Source: Apteryx mantelli | Lineage: Eukaryota; Chordata; Aves; Apterygiformes; Apterygidae | Assembly: GCF_036417845.1 (NCBI RefSeq) | Contig: NC_089978.1 | Span: 126,262,183 to 126,326,182, forward strand | Length of the DNA: 64,000 nt | Direction of reading: 5' to 3' | Part shown: piece after piece, positions 10,300-37,599 of the stretch | Layout of the letters: each line of letters begins with the position of its first letter | Numbering within the stretch: the stretch's first letter is position 1 | Notes under the pieces: model-generated | Database searches by the model: none | The model's input: only the letters and a program-made list of their open reading frames with translations | What the model was told of the DNA's origin: nothing | Translations under genes and position numbers: made by a program

Positions 10300-13200
10300 C
10301 ATGTAGTCCACACAAGCGGGTGCCTGTGTAGCACTTACGTAGGATGTAAGGGAGATGCTGATGCACCTTGCTGATGGAAGGTGGCAAGCAAGGAGAGGAC
10401 ACCTTCAAACACCCTCAAACATCTCCTGGCTTTGGTGCCTTCCATCAACCCAAGCACAGTTATAACACGGCTCCTGGTGGCTGCCGCACCAGGTAAAAGC
10501 ACAGAGCAGCTTATCCCACTGTCCATCGCATCCCTGGTGCCTCCTGCACTGGGACGTGGATGTAAAGCCAGGCAAACCGTCAGCCCTGGTCCCCCCCACC
10601 CTGCCTCAGCAAGCTCAGAGATGTAGGAGAGCGCTTCTCCTTCCCAAAGGTGATCATTTTGAAACCATCCCCCTGCAGGCAGGAAACGCTGTGTGGGGTC
10701 CCTCTTCCTGCTCTCAGCTGCATTATAGCGCTGGAACATATTCAACCGATAATCTTGATGGGCTGGATGCTTTTCTTCGAAATAAGGGCATTTTGTTCCA
10801 GCTGGATTTGATATCTGATGGTTTGCTAGGCTGAACGGCCACGGTGCCCTCAGCCCTGCCCAAGGTGCCCAAAGGGCAGTGCCACGGACAACCTCCCAGC
10901 CTTGCTCTCTCTTGTGGCAACTCCTGAGCAGGGCATGACACAGTCGGGGACCCCAGCGGCCACCCAGCACCTTCAGGAGGCACCGAGGGCTCCCCAAAGC
11001 CCAAGAGGGGCACAGGTGGGCCTGGCATCAGGGACAGCAGCAGTCGGAGTGCTGCTCAGCTCGCCCAGCCCCTTCCTGCAGGTGCCCACCTCTCCTCCCC
11101 CTCTTCTAGTAGCTCCCTCCATAATTAGGATAGCTCAAATGCTCAGTCTCCTCAAGCCATCGAGGAAACTCACTATCAGCCACAGTCGGCACCCTCCCAG
11201 GAGCCGCTTGCCTGTACAGGCAGAGGTGGTTCCCTTGCAAAAGGCTCAGTGGACAGGAGAAACCCAAACAGGACGAGAAAGAGAAACTGAGGCACAGAAG
11301 GGCAAAGCAACAGAACCAAGGTCAAACAGCAGACACATGGCAGGGCAGGAAAGAAAAGGCATCGCTTCAGTCAGAAAGCACAAATGTCTACGTCATGTTT
11401 GTCAGGCAGGAGAGGGATGGGGACAACAGGACAGGGAGGGTGTAAATCTGTTGACACGGACAACTCTACTACCTCTCCAATGGTTGATAAAGAAATTGTT
11501 GGGAGTGGGAGAGAGTCATGTATTGGACTCATTTTATGACAATGTAAAGTAATTGCAATATTTGCTTGTTTCTGGAACTCTTGAATTTTTTCATTAGATT
11601 TTTGAGCCAGTATCTTCTTTTTTTAAAGTAACTTTTTATTTCTATTTTTACAAAACAAGTAAAAGAATGAGGCACGGCAGAAGCAAAAATAATAATAATG
11701 CAAGCACAAAGGACACAAATGATTAAGGTGAAGAAGAAACAGAAGAAAAGATTAGAAGGAAAGAAACAGCCGGGCTCAAAATAGCTGCCTTGCCAGTGTC
11801 AAGGGACAATTCCCTTCAAGAAGCTGATTCAGGCAGAGAGAAAGGTCAGGTGGCACTGGAAAGTGTGACTCACCCGACCCCGGGAAAATGAGAGGGCGGG
11901 AAGGAGCGAAAAGAGCTGAATGTAGGATGGCAAGGAAAAAAAAAAAAGGTGAATTCTGTGGGGTTCTTCTACTCTTTAGTTCGGGTACTTTTGTCCTGCC
12001 TCTCACACATTGAGCTCCAAAGGGCATGTCCCATTTTGAAGCTCTTTTGCGAGAGCCGTGCTGGGGGAGAGCACTCGTGCTGGTCATGTAACTAGTCCCG
12101 GTTGTTGCAAACAACCTGCAGTGGAAATTCAGACAAAATGAAAAGGACAGCCTGGTACTGAGCTGAAGCAAAAATAGCAGGTTCATACAGAAGTGCAGAG
12201 GGCCCAAGCCTGAGGGCAGCGGATGAAAAGCGCTTGTGTATTTTCAGGGCCGGAAAGGGAAGAGAGAGGATAACAAGTGGAGGGGAGGGGCAAGACAAAA
12301 TTCTTAATGGGTGGCTGAACCAGGGGATACCGACTCCCATACCGTGGATTTGCTGTCAGATCACACAGCCTGCTACATTTTCCCCATTCCAAGGAGAAAT
12401 GACTTGAGGTGGGTTTTTCTGTCCTGATAAAGTCTAGCCCTCTGGAGCCTTTGTGATTTCGGAAAAAAATAATCAGGTGTAACAGAACACGTATGGCAAA
12501 GTAATCATCCTTAGGAGGACAGTACTAAGCCTACTTGAAGTTATAACATCTATTTTATCAACTAAATTTCATTCTAAAAAGAGTTCCCAATAAGAGATGT
12601 TCACCCAGTGGTGTTCATGCCATTCATTTCTAAAACACACCACCCAGGAGTGAGAAAACAAACCATCAGTGGCAGCTATGAGAATATTATACATCGTGGC
12701 ATATATTTTCCGTTTGAGAGTCATCCCAGACTCTTTTTTCAGTGCCTCCAAACTCTCTTCTGGCCACATTCATTAACTTTTCCCTGAGGTTAACTAGTCT
12801 GTTAAGCCTATGCCAGCTGGCACAGTTGGGATGTGGGGCGAGGGGATCCAGCTTCTACCTTCACTTGGGTTTAGTTATGTGCTTACTCTACAACAGGGGC
12901 TCATGCAAAATAACTCAAATACTCATAATTCTTTAGCACCTTCCAACAATACCCCTCTGTTCTGTCCCAAGCAGAGAAGTTCCTATACAATTGATGGCAA
13001 GAAAATCACAAAACAGATCAACTTATTTCACCCCCAAGGACTATGGAATATTTCCACAAGAAATTAGTGACACCAACAGTGGAAGAGGATAGAGTAATTT
13101 GAACAGGATTTTGGACAGTCGCTGCCCAGGTATCAGCTAGGTTAACATCAGAGTTCAGATCTGTGTGACAAGCACCTGAACTAACATTTCAGGAAAGACT

Positions 13201-15390
13201 CAAAGATCCAGACTCAGGAAGATTAAAAAAAAAAAAAAAAGTTGCCTTAAGTTTAAATACATTGGTCCTGTATTGTTAATAGGACAGCAAATACGTTAGA
13301 AGCTATATAATACCTTGGGAACTGGGGATGCAGTGCTAAACCCTGGGATTAACGCAAGAAGACCCATTTCAACTGGATCAGAAACCCTGCAGTCTCGGCT
13401 CTTTGCCAGCTCAGGTGAGCCCCCTATCTACCTGGCCTTACTAGCCTTGCTTTCAGGAATGCAGGTTCAAGTTCCTTCTCTGCTAAATACCTTTGTCAGT
13501 TAGGTGAGATACACACCACAAGCTTCAAACAGCACATGGCACACACTGAAAGGCTGCCGGTACGCAGCTCCTTATTCTCATTGTAAGCATGTTGGGTTGG
13601 TTTTAAAAAGTTCCCCACCTGTTTTATCCGTCACGTCTACATGAATGAAGTTCAAGCATGCAGAACACACCTGAAATCCCAATACACAAGGATTCAAACA
13701 GACTGCAAGCGCTATGTTTTGCTGCGGTACCTAACCAAATCTTTGCTATGGCATTACTGGCAGGGAGGGAGTAGAGAATGAGGTGCATGAGCAGCCAGGG
13801 GGGTGGGGGGAAGAACTGTTCCTTTTGGACACATTTGGAGAAATGTATGTGGGCATATATATACATACATATATATATATATATTTTGGGGGGAGTGCTA
13901 TATCCCAGAAGTGACTCTGTCCCACACAGCCATTGCCACCTTTGGAAACCTGCATATGACTGAATACCCAACCCTATGCCCAAAGGGCCCAAGACCTTTG
14001 CACCCACTCCATCCTTCCTTGCATCTCCATCCCGTCCTCCTTCCTTCCCTTCCCACACTCCCATTTCCCCCTCTAAGCATGCCTGGGGCCTCATCTCACA
14101 CCACACAGCAAAGGATCTCTTGCTCAGTAGCCCTTCTCCCCCCTTTTTTTTTTTGCTAGAGTGAATGCTGACACAGCTGTGACACAATGGTACTACTACT
14201 GCACTTTCAGCTTCCAGGGCAAAAGACAGGGAAAAATAGGAGAGAGGCTGTACATCCCCTTGGCCCTGTTTCCTCGCAGCTACCAGGTGGCATCGCTGAG
14301 AGCAGGCTGAGGGTTGAACAGGACCCTTTTGTGCTAGCAGAAGGGGTAAAAACAGCCTCCTGAGTCACACAGCTGCCCAAGCCCCATACTCTCTCTCCTT
14401 CAGCAGTCAGCATCAAATAAGAGGGGGGAACTGAGTAAGAGAAAACCCTTCGTGTTACTTGCTCAGTACCCTCTCCGCTAGTCTCCAGAAACTTGTGGTT
14501 CAGGAATTTTCTGAGTCAAACAGGGTATTACTGGGTGCTTCCGTCTGAGGAAACCAGTGCACTTGGCAATGCAGCCTGCTTACCTGTTTCCCAGCTGTGA
14601 ATCCCGGCTGTAGCGCAACTCTGGGACAGCCCTGTAGCGGCCACCTCCCTCCTCCATCCCAGTCCTCAAACCACCCAAGAGGCTCCCTGGCTGTGCTGCG
14701 CAGCTGCTCCCTCCCTCCCTCCCCACAACCCCACAAATGCAGCTCGGGGCCTCATGCAGCAGTGGGGACGAGGAACACAGGACACCCCACAGCCCTTCAA
14801 CACAGCAACTTACTTACAGAACGGAGATCTCACGTTTAATAGCCCACCCGTGATTTTTCTTCTATTACTTGAAGTAAAAACCGTTTGGTTATAAGCTAGA
14901 GAAGCAATGCCTGCACTGCCTCAGCTCCATGTTCTTCACACTGCTTTTTTAAAATGAAGTGGCTTAAGGATTTTCCATTGGCCAGCTGGGTTTCTAAAGC
15001 CCTTAACAAAGGCGGCTGTATTATGTACAGGGTTTTCTTATGCGTCAGGCCTGATACATGGACAACAGGAAACATAGTGCCTTTCAGCGCTAGGTCTCCT
15101 GCCAAGCTTGTGCTGCTTGCAAGGATTGCTCCCCTCCAAACATACATCATCGGGAGGGGGGGAAGGAAGGATTTCAGAGTGATTTTAATCTATGAGCCAT
15201 TGTGTAAAACTTCTACCCAACAGACAGCACAAGATCTAACAGTTAGGTAAAACTAAGGGAAATATGACACACTTCTAAGCAACTGTAAAAAAAGAAAGGA
15301 AAGTAGGTGGGGTTAGATAAACAAGATACACAGAGACTAAATCAGAGGAAACAGTTTTAATAAGAGAGCACAAACTTGCCCAATTCATTA
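10300..15390. other. Intergenic DNA without a recognised gene
   Basis: 10.3-11.3 kb is GC-rich and has overlapping 216-220-codon frames on opposite strands with no recognisable domain. 11.6-15.4 kb is mixed sequence with a TA microsatellite at ~13,857-13,885 and pyrimidine-rich stretches at 14.0-14.16 kb. No exon chain, RNA gene or mobile element could be supported. Confidence 0.55.
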
Positions 15391-15397
15391 GGAACTT

Positions 15398-18300
15398 TTT
15401 ATTTTTTGAGCATTTTGGTGATTTAAATTTTTTTTGATCACGCATCAGGAAAGAAAATACATTAGAGCCCTCTTTGTATTGTAAGCACTTCCATAACATA
15501 TAGATATATACTAGGAAAAAAAAAACCCTTTGAAAATAAGTTATTTTTCTAATATACAGATATAGAGTGTTTCACTGCTACTAACAGATGACAGAGTCTT
15601 CCAAACAGTTTAAATATACATAAGAGTGCAAAACTAAGCATGAAGTGATCTGGACTTAGCAAGTAAGGGCTTTATAAATTAAATATGCATTTGTGATTTA
15701 ACTTTTTTGCTGTTACTTAAACTATCATGAGTGAAAAGACATTTTAAGAAACCCTTCTGCAACAAAAAGCAAAAACCCCAATACCTTCACCCTTCCCAGG
15801 AGACAAGTTCAAATCTTCAGTTTTGTCACACATACAGATAAGTGTGTCATCTGTAGTACATAAGAAGGCATACAGACCCTTCTAGTAAGTTAAAGTTCCC
15901 ATTTTTGAAACACTTACCTTTAACAAATAAAAACATTGAAAAATGGTAATTTGAATCTCATAAAGCAAAGGTGCAATAGTGCCTAATGGATGAAATTAGA
16001 AACAGTTGAAAACTTGGAAAAAAAATAATGGCAACTTCTGATTTTTAGCCTCTCTTTTTACCAACAATTAAACAAACGTTTTCACTAATAAACCTGCCCA
16101 ACACAATACAAAGATTCTCAAAATGATCAGGAGCAGAAAAATCACTCTGCAGTCTCATCTGTAAAACAGAGATTACGCTTCATATCAACCATTTTATAAA
16201 TTGCTCTGAAATCTTCTGATGAACACCATAAAAACACAAAGTCTTTTCACTGGGATTTAAATGAGCTGGGTATTGAATAATAATAAAAAAAGGCAGGGAG
16301 GATTTCGCTCCTGAAAGGTTAATAATCAAAAGGCTCAGGGTGGGAATGCAAGTACCTAATACAATTTCTTCCCTTCAACTGAAGAAAATGGAAAGAAATA
16401 GAAAACAAGGCATTAAAAGTCTCATGACAGAGATGAATTTTTACATGTGAAGGAAGACACCTGACAACCCAGAAATTCCCTTTCAGTCCTGTTTCATATT
16501 AATAAACTTGAAAAACAACCAACAGCTTAACCTAAGTCCCCATTAAAATCCATTTAGAAGCTTAAAACCTTAAAGACAGAAAATGATTTTAAAATATATT
16601 ATTGCTTGTAATTATATTTCTACACATGGTACAACTGGTACAACTTGTAACATGAGAAGAACAGAAACAAAAACATGTTTATAGTTCAACTGACTGACAT
16701 ATAAAAGCATAGTGTCTCCAGTCTTCATCTTGTTTTAACATTAATAACTCTTCAGTTTCCCCCCTTCTCCTTCCTATTTCTAGGCCCAAAAGAAATTAAA
16801 TATTGGTCCTCATTCCAAATTAACTGGCAATTTCCTTCAAGTTCATGACCTAAAAGTTAATCTGTTATTAAAAAGAATTAACCTAGTTAATCTAAAAGAG
16901 AGATTCTACCAGAAGGTGATTAGACATTGTTGCGAATAACAATCCTATTCTTTCTCCCACAATTATCAAAACGTTCAGAGATTTGTTCCTACCTATTTAC
17001 TCTTGATAGCTAATAGCTATAAAAAGTTGCTGTTGAGGAACAGTAGTGAACACTACAACATTCAGCCCACAGCACATTCACACATGATATGGCTTTATGA
17101 GGAAAACCAAAGGGCTAGTCCACAAATTAAGTAGTTTCCTTCAAAGTCTAAGCTTGAAGTGTCTTCTGTTTATTAACATTATTTGGATAGATTTGTTATT
17201 CAGGATGAAAGCCTTATACTCCACCTATTATAAAAAACACACTTGGAAAACATGAAAGGTCATTTTGCATTGTGGTGGTTTACCTTCCCAGACCTGAATT
17301 GGTGTGGTCTCTTTTTAGCAGAGGATAAGTTTCCATTAACATATTAAAGTAAGAAAAACTTACCTACAGCTAATATATGGACAGACACTTTGTGAGGCAG
17401 TTGTCAGTGACAACTGGCAAATTCAACTTCCTTAATTGTGATCTGGAAAGGTAAGAGTCAATGCTATCTGCATGTACGCACCTCCTCTTGTCATTTTTAA
17501 ACTTTTTAAACTTAGTAAGTTTATAAGCAGATGCTACTGACTTTGAGATGCTAAAAGCATTTACGTTTTTAGAACAGTTCTCAGTTGTCCTTTAAAATGA
17601 ACAGCATAAGACACTGTCCCTGTAGCTGGTAGCATTAGTTCTCTTCAGGTTCCAGCAATAAGAGCACAACCTTCCTAAACATAGCACAAAATCTGTCAGA
17701 GTAAAACATTTCTAACATGATGAAATTTCAATTACTCCACTCTGTGCAGCCTACTAATTTATCTTATTAATTTTCATCTTCTTAGTTTGCTCCCAAAAGA
17801 ATCAATTTTCATATTCTCTTTAAGCATGATGAGCTGCTTCAGAAGCACTCCATTACTGTCTTGACACATTTCTTAGTAAAACCACTGGCAAAGACTACCT
17901 TTGGCTTGAGCAGGATCAGAAACAAGACAACACTGAATGCTTCTCTGTTGGTTTTTTTGGTGGGCTAAATTTAATCAAATCACTAAAACAAAGTGCAATG
18001 AGTTAAAACTATAGACACCTTCAATCAAATTAGCAGCAGAAAACACCACTCCAAGAGTCCCAAAAGCCTCCAACTTTAACACTAGTAAAATAGCAGTTAC
18101 CAAGCATCCAAATGGGGGATGACACTGGACGTGTCTGGTTTTTGGGTGTGGTTTTTTTTTTTCCACCCTCTATATTGGCAGCAGTGAAGCTGATGAATAA
18201 ATGATAAAAAAATTGCCAAACACAGTGGGAGGGAGGGAGAAAGCTGTCATATGACCTTGACGCTAGTGTGTGACAGACTCATACTGTTACTCATTCACCA

Positions 18301-19284
18301 AACATTGTCAAGTGCATTCAAGTCAGTTGGCTCCTCCACACCAAACGTTAAAGCCCGGCTTTGCCAGAACATAACGGAGTAGGTTCATCTAACAGAGAAA
18401 GTAAACATTTTCATTAGGAAGTACCTTAAGCTTTGAGGAGGCATACCTGCCATTTTAATTTTAACTTCCGGAAACTACCTGAGATGGTGTCTTCACTAAA
18501 ATAATCATATACACATTTCTCCATTACAGATAAAGCAAGAAGTAGACAGTGTACCAAAGCTCAGATGAGACACAGTAATACAGGAACCCAAACTAAAGTG
18601 CTGGCTATTTGCATTATTTAGCAGCTATCTGAAAACACCAAGGGTGCCCAATTAGTGTGCTCTATTAAATTCCAACAAACACTCTTGATGACTTGATAAA
18701 CATTATAGATATTTTAATTGTGCTTCCTTGATTGATATTAGTAGTTTTAGGACACCCCTTTCAGATTTCTAATCAGGGCTTTGAAACAAGAACAGGCATT
18801 GCACACTGTGCTCCTCTGACTGACGTATGACTGGAGGGGATGTTCCTCCAACCCCAGAATGTTGAGAGGAAAACTGCTCCCAAAAATCTCTTTCCCAGGT
18901 TCCACACAGCTCTGGGCAGTGAGCCTCTGGCAACAGAATCAGTGTTGTACGGATTAAGCATGCAGCGCAGGCAACCAGTGAAGCTAATAACCCACATACT
19001 TTCCTATCAAATCTTGTTCATTTAATTTAAGGAGCTGTCTAATAATCTGAGTTATGAATGATAAGGTTGAAAGGAACCAACCTTGCAGGAAGATATGGCC
19101 TGAACAGTCAACTCCTCTTCACTGTCCTTCAGATCTACCCAAAGCTAAGGCCAGCCAACTGACACTGCACACAACTGCAATAACCAGAGTTCCTCCACAC
19201 CATCCAGCATAGTTCCCTAGCTCTAACAAGGAGCAACTTTACCTCGGCTACAGTAAAATGTGATAATAGGGATACCTAATTGTG
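15398..19284 (-). other. NXPE3: NXPE3 3' UTR and downstream flank (extent uncertain)
   Basis: This AT-rich stretch follows the NXPE3 stop codon and is nearly free of open frames from 15.5 to 17.9 kb. Minus-strand AATAAA hexamers occur at 17,169-17,174 and 15,398-15,403, which would give 3' UTRs of about 2.1 or 3.9 kb. Which one is used cannot be decided from sequence. Confidence 0.35.
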
Positions 19285-33687
<14,403 letters not shown>

Positions 33688-33804
33688 TGTCCACTCATGT
33701 CTTTCCCTCCCATGTTAGACATTGCCATTTCCATTCACCACAAACATGAATGTCATTGTGTCTCTGTAGCACACCACAGAGTTCAGTTGACTTCCGCTTC
33801 ATGC
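33688..33804 (-). promoter_or_regulatory. NXPE3: NXPE3 5' UTR exon part with upstream ORFs
   Basis: The 5' UTR runs back to an acceptor, TTTGCAG, with the exon starting at 33804. It contains a 35-codon uORF (33802-33695), a 13-codon uORF (33756-33715), and a 43-codon uORF (33728-33597) that starts before and ends inside the main CDS in another frame. Such uORFs commonly reduce translation of the main ORF. The exon start is a splice-site prediction. Confidence 0.6.
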
Positions 33805-36400
33805 CTGCAAATGCATTTTCAAAGATTATATGAAGTCCTCAAAACACATTAGAAAGAAAGTTGAGTTTGACACTAAAAGTATGTAAGCTGCTGAACTTTG
33901 CAGTGCAGCAAAAATGATACAATAGACTTGTTAAGTCAAAATAAAATTTTATGGCATTAAGCACTAAGTACTATCAGTTATGTTACTTAATTTTCTTGGG
34001 TAGATCATGGCAAAAGCTTATCATAAAGCCAGTGACGCCCATATTTTATATAAAAAAAGCCAAAGAAACGTACAAGATTTCTTTCTGACAACTATGAAAA
34101 AACATCCCATTTATCCTTTAGTTGGGCCACACTATCACCACCTAGCCATCACAAACCCAAGAGTTTTAACAAGAACTAATAGTGCTGGGCATCTCTATAT
34201 TTATCTGATTGGAGATTCCAAGAAGTTGCTAGTAAGGAATAAGGTGTGAAGCAAGTCTGGATAACTGAGATAAAAGGTGCTTTCTCCAGCTTTCTGCTGG
34301 GGAGAGGGAAGGAAATATCTATAATACCTACCAGTTAACCAGGAGATGTATACCAGAGTTGGATGCACTGTAAGAACAAAAACCTCAGAAATCTTCTCTA
34401 ATATTAAACTATATCCTCTCTGATTTTCTATCACTCTTTTCACATCACTTATTCTTACACAGCTCTAATGGTTAGAAAAAACTGCTGGGAAAGATGCAAG
34501 GTTGCCTAATAAAAAAAGAATAGTCACATTTTATAAAACTTAACTTTCATGAAATATAGTGTCTCCTTGATGTTGTTTGATAGATGATCTGCTACAGAAC
34601 CATGGATTCGAAAACTGTTGAAAAACTGTTCTCACTGCTTGATGTTTCTTCAGTTTGACTCTTATATCTTCCCTCTTCTTTAAGGGACTATTTCGAGGCA
34701 GTCATTTTTGCAAGCAATAGGGGTACCATTCTTGCAGAAGGAGACGTTCTAAACTTGGAAATAGACAACAGACAGAGAGTCAGAAGACAGCAGTCTCTTC
34801 AAACTTCATATGCTCAATGAAGCATTACTCATACAAACATCTACCAAGTACATCAACATAATCAAATTTAGAGATCAACTTTGACTGAGAAGTTATACAA
34901 TTTATTAAGACTGTATGAGGAATACTGTGTAAATTTAAACTAGACATGATATGTTAAATATCAACAGTAAAATTATCTAGTAAGAGTCAGGCATTAGATG
35001 TGCATAGAATAGAAAACTGAAAATTACTACAGATATAACCAGAACAGTCTCAAAATAGACCGCACATGGAATTGCTTTATAAGGATTACATGGATTAGAA
35101 CTTCAACTGCTTTGCAGAGAATTGCAGAAATTGTATTTCTGACTGATGAACACGCGTTGTAAGAGCAAGACACCCATTAAAATTAGTATTAAAATGACAG
35201 AATGCAACAAAAATGTGACTGTTGGAACAGTTCTGCATTAATTAAAAATATTAAATTCATAAAAAATACCAACTAGAGTTTGAAACAATAACTGATGGTG
35301 AGTATACCTAAATATATTAAAATGCTAACTTAGGGCAATATATGACTATTTGAGTAACAGAAAAAACAACACATTCTAGAAAAAGCAAATTTCTTTTTTT
35401 TAATCCTCTCTGAGCTGAGAATTCCCTTCAAAGCACTGAAAAGCCCAAGACGTTGAAAATTAATATAAAGCCACTCTGTACACCTAGAAAAGCCATTTAC
35501 ACTATTTCCACATATTTTCATTACTTCCTCCAAATGCTGTCCAGATCAATTATAACCACCAAACCTCATAAGCAGAGTTTCATGTATGGGAGAACACAGC
35601 TCTGTTACTGAAAAATAGTTTCTGTTCAATATTCTCTGTATTTCTGTAAACATCTCATGTATTTTAGAACACACAATTGCTTTTTCTTTTCTTTTTTTTT
35701 TTTTTAAACACTAAAGGCCTTAACACACTTCAGTTTCATCATCCATGAATAATAGGTCTAGTTCATTTTTCATATGATGGTAGCACATAAGTATATCAAA
35801 AAGCCTTAAATTCTTATCCCATCCTTGGAGCATTCTCTGAAGCCATCCACATAAAAGGCAGAAAACAACCTTGGTAACAATACAGCAAAAGAATTTATTA
35901 CACCGCATATGTTGGTGGTTTGTTTGCAGTGCCACAAAATAATATGGCAGTTAAAATTTCTTAACTGTAAAGTTAGTTTTATGGTTCTATAATAATACAG
36001 GGTTGGAGGGGGGGAAGGAACCACATAACAACTTTTCACCTCAATCGTAAACAGTACATAGCAGAAAATTCAGAAGTGAAGTAATACTCCTCTCAGCTTT
36101 GTTTCACTTCAAGTTATTATCCATCTTGTCCAAGGTTAAAGCTAAAAAAACAGCTCAGTGGCATTTTTATGAGCAGTCTTCAAGTTCTCTGATGTCCAGT
36201 TACAGGATTGCTATTTTTAAACCATTAAATATGGTCAGCTTTCTATCCTAACACTTCTCTAAGCCAGTAATATTACAAAAGCACGTATTAGTGTAACTGC
36301 TTCAGAGAGCTGTCGTGAATTCCCTAAGGCAGACGGGCCACTAACTCTTGTGATTTACTGGGGCAAAACCACTTCGCAGAGGCACAACGCGCCCATGCTA
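33805..36400 (-). other. NXPE3 5' intron (non-coding)
   Basis: AT-rich intron between the start-codon exon and the CpG-island promoter, with no coding exon, RNA gene or clear repeat. Further non-coding exons could be hidden here. Confidence 0.6.
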
Positions 36401-37330
36401 GACGTCTGCGTGGCTCTAGTTACACAACAGCATATTTGCTACGGTTTCTTCTAACCCAGCGTCGCCTCCCGCATAGCGGAGATAACAACTCCCCCCCGCC
36501 CCCAGTATGCTGGGACCCAGAGGTCACCGCAGAGCCTTTGCTGCAGCTTCTTGCACCAGTTTTAGTCTGGGCAAACGCGCCTGCTTTCGCCACATGATGT
36601 GAAAGCGGTCCAAGCCCGCGTTTAAAGAGCCTACGCCCGCAAGTTAGGCACGGGGAGAAAAGCAAGCAGGAAGCACAGCTGCTGGTAATTTACTCTGCGA
36701 TGCAAACGTACTTGTTACGCCCCTCTTCCCACCTGGCGCATAGCTCCGCTGGCGGCCGGGAAGCCCCACGGGGCTGGCGGCGCGCGCGCCGCGGGGAAAC
36801 GGCTGCACCGCCAGGAAGCGCCTTCAGCCGACGCTGAGATAAAAACTGAGCGACGCACAAAACGCGCCGGCGACGCCCGCCATCCCCGGCCCACACGCCC
36901 GAGGCCGTCGGGCCTCCCCGCAGCGGCCCCGGCCCCGCTGCCGTCTCCTCCCCAGCGCGGCTCCGGCTCCACCCGCGGCCGGAGCCCGCGCCCCCGCCGG
37001 CTCCCGTCGCACAAGCCCCGCCGCCGCCCCCTCACCGCGGCCCCGGCCCCGGCCGCTCCCCGGGGCCAGGCGGAGGCGGGCTCGCCCCCGGCCCGCCGGC
37101 GGCTCGCCGTTTATCCCTCGGCCCGCCTTCCCCCCCGCCCTCGGCACCAACCGCCGCTGCCATTGCACCACCTCCCGGCCTCGCCCCGCCCCAACGGCCG
37201 CCCCCGCGGCCGCGCCGCCTCGCGCGGGGCGCCACAGCGCTCGGAAGGCGAGCCTTGCCCGCCGCTGAGGGCTCCGGACACGATCGTAAAACCATACACA
37301 CGTATCTGGGCATCTCTTTCGCCAAGAAAG
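36400..37330 (-). promoter_or_regulatory. NXPE3: CpG-island promoter and presumed first exon of NXPE3
   Basis: About 0.9 kb of very GC- and CpG-dense sequence lies 2.7 kb upstream of the NXPE3 start-codon exon. Minus-strand donor candidates are GCG/GTGAGG near 37,036 and CAG/GTGGGA near 36,730. No TATA box is visible, as is usual for housekeeping-type promoters. The several long Arg/Gly/Ala/Pro-rich open frames here exist because stop codons are rare in such DNA. The start site cannot be fixed from sequence. Confidence 0.75.
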
Positions 37331-37599
37331 GCCTGAGAACGAGTTGTTTTTTGTTTGTTTTTTTTTTTTTTTAAAGAAAGTAATCTTTGAGGCACGCTAG
37401 GCGAAGCCAAGCAAACCAGTGGACCGCCCGCACGGTCCATGGCGCCGAGGTTTATAGCCCACGCTGCATGACCGGGCTGGCATCCAGCCTCCCGGGGCCA
37501 CGCCGCAGCCAGGCGCAAGGCTCCAAGGCGAAGATGAGGCTTGAGCACAACGCAGGCTGCAGCCATAGCCAGCCTGGGCCTGAAGGCGGATCTGGGAGG

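Noticed and set aside
9796-11552. Open frames of 171, 216 and 220 codons on opposite strands
   Set aside because: GC-rich sequence, mutual overlap with opposite-strand frames and no recognisable family; the region is better read as regulatory.
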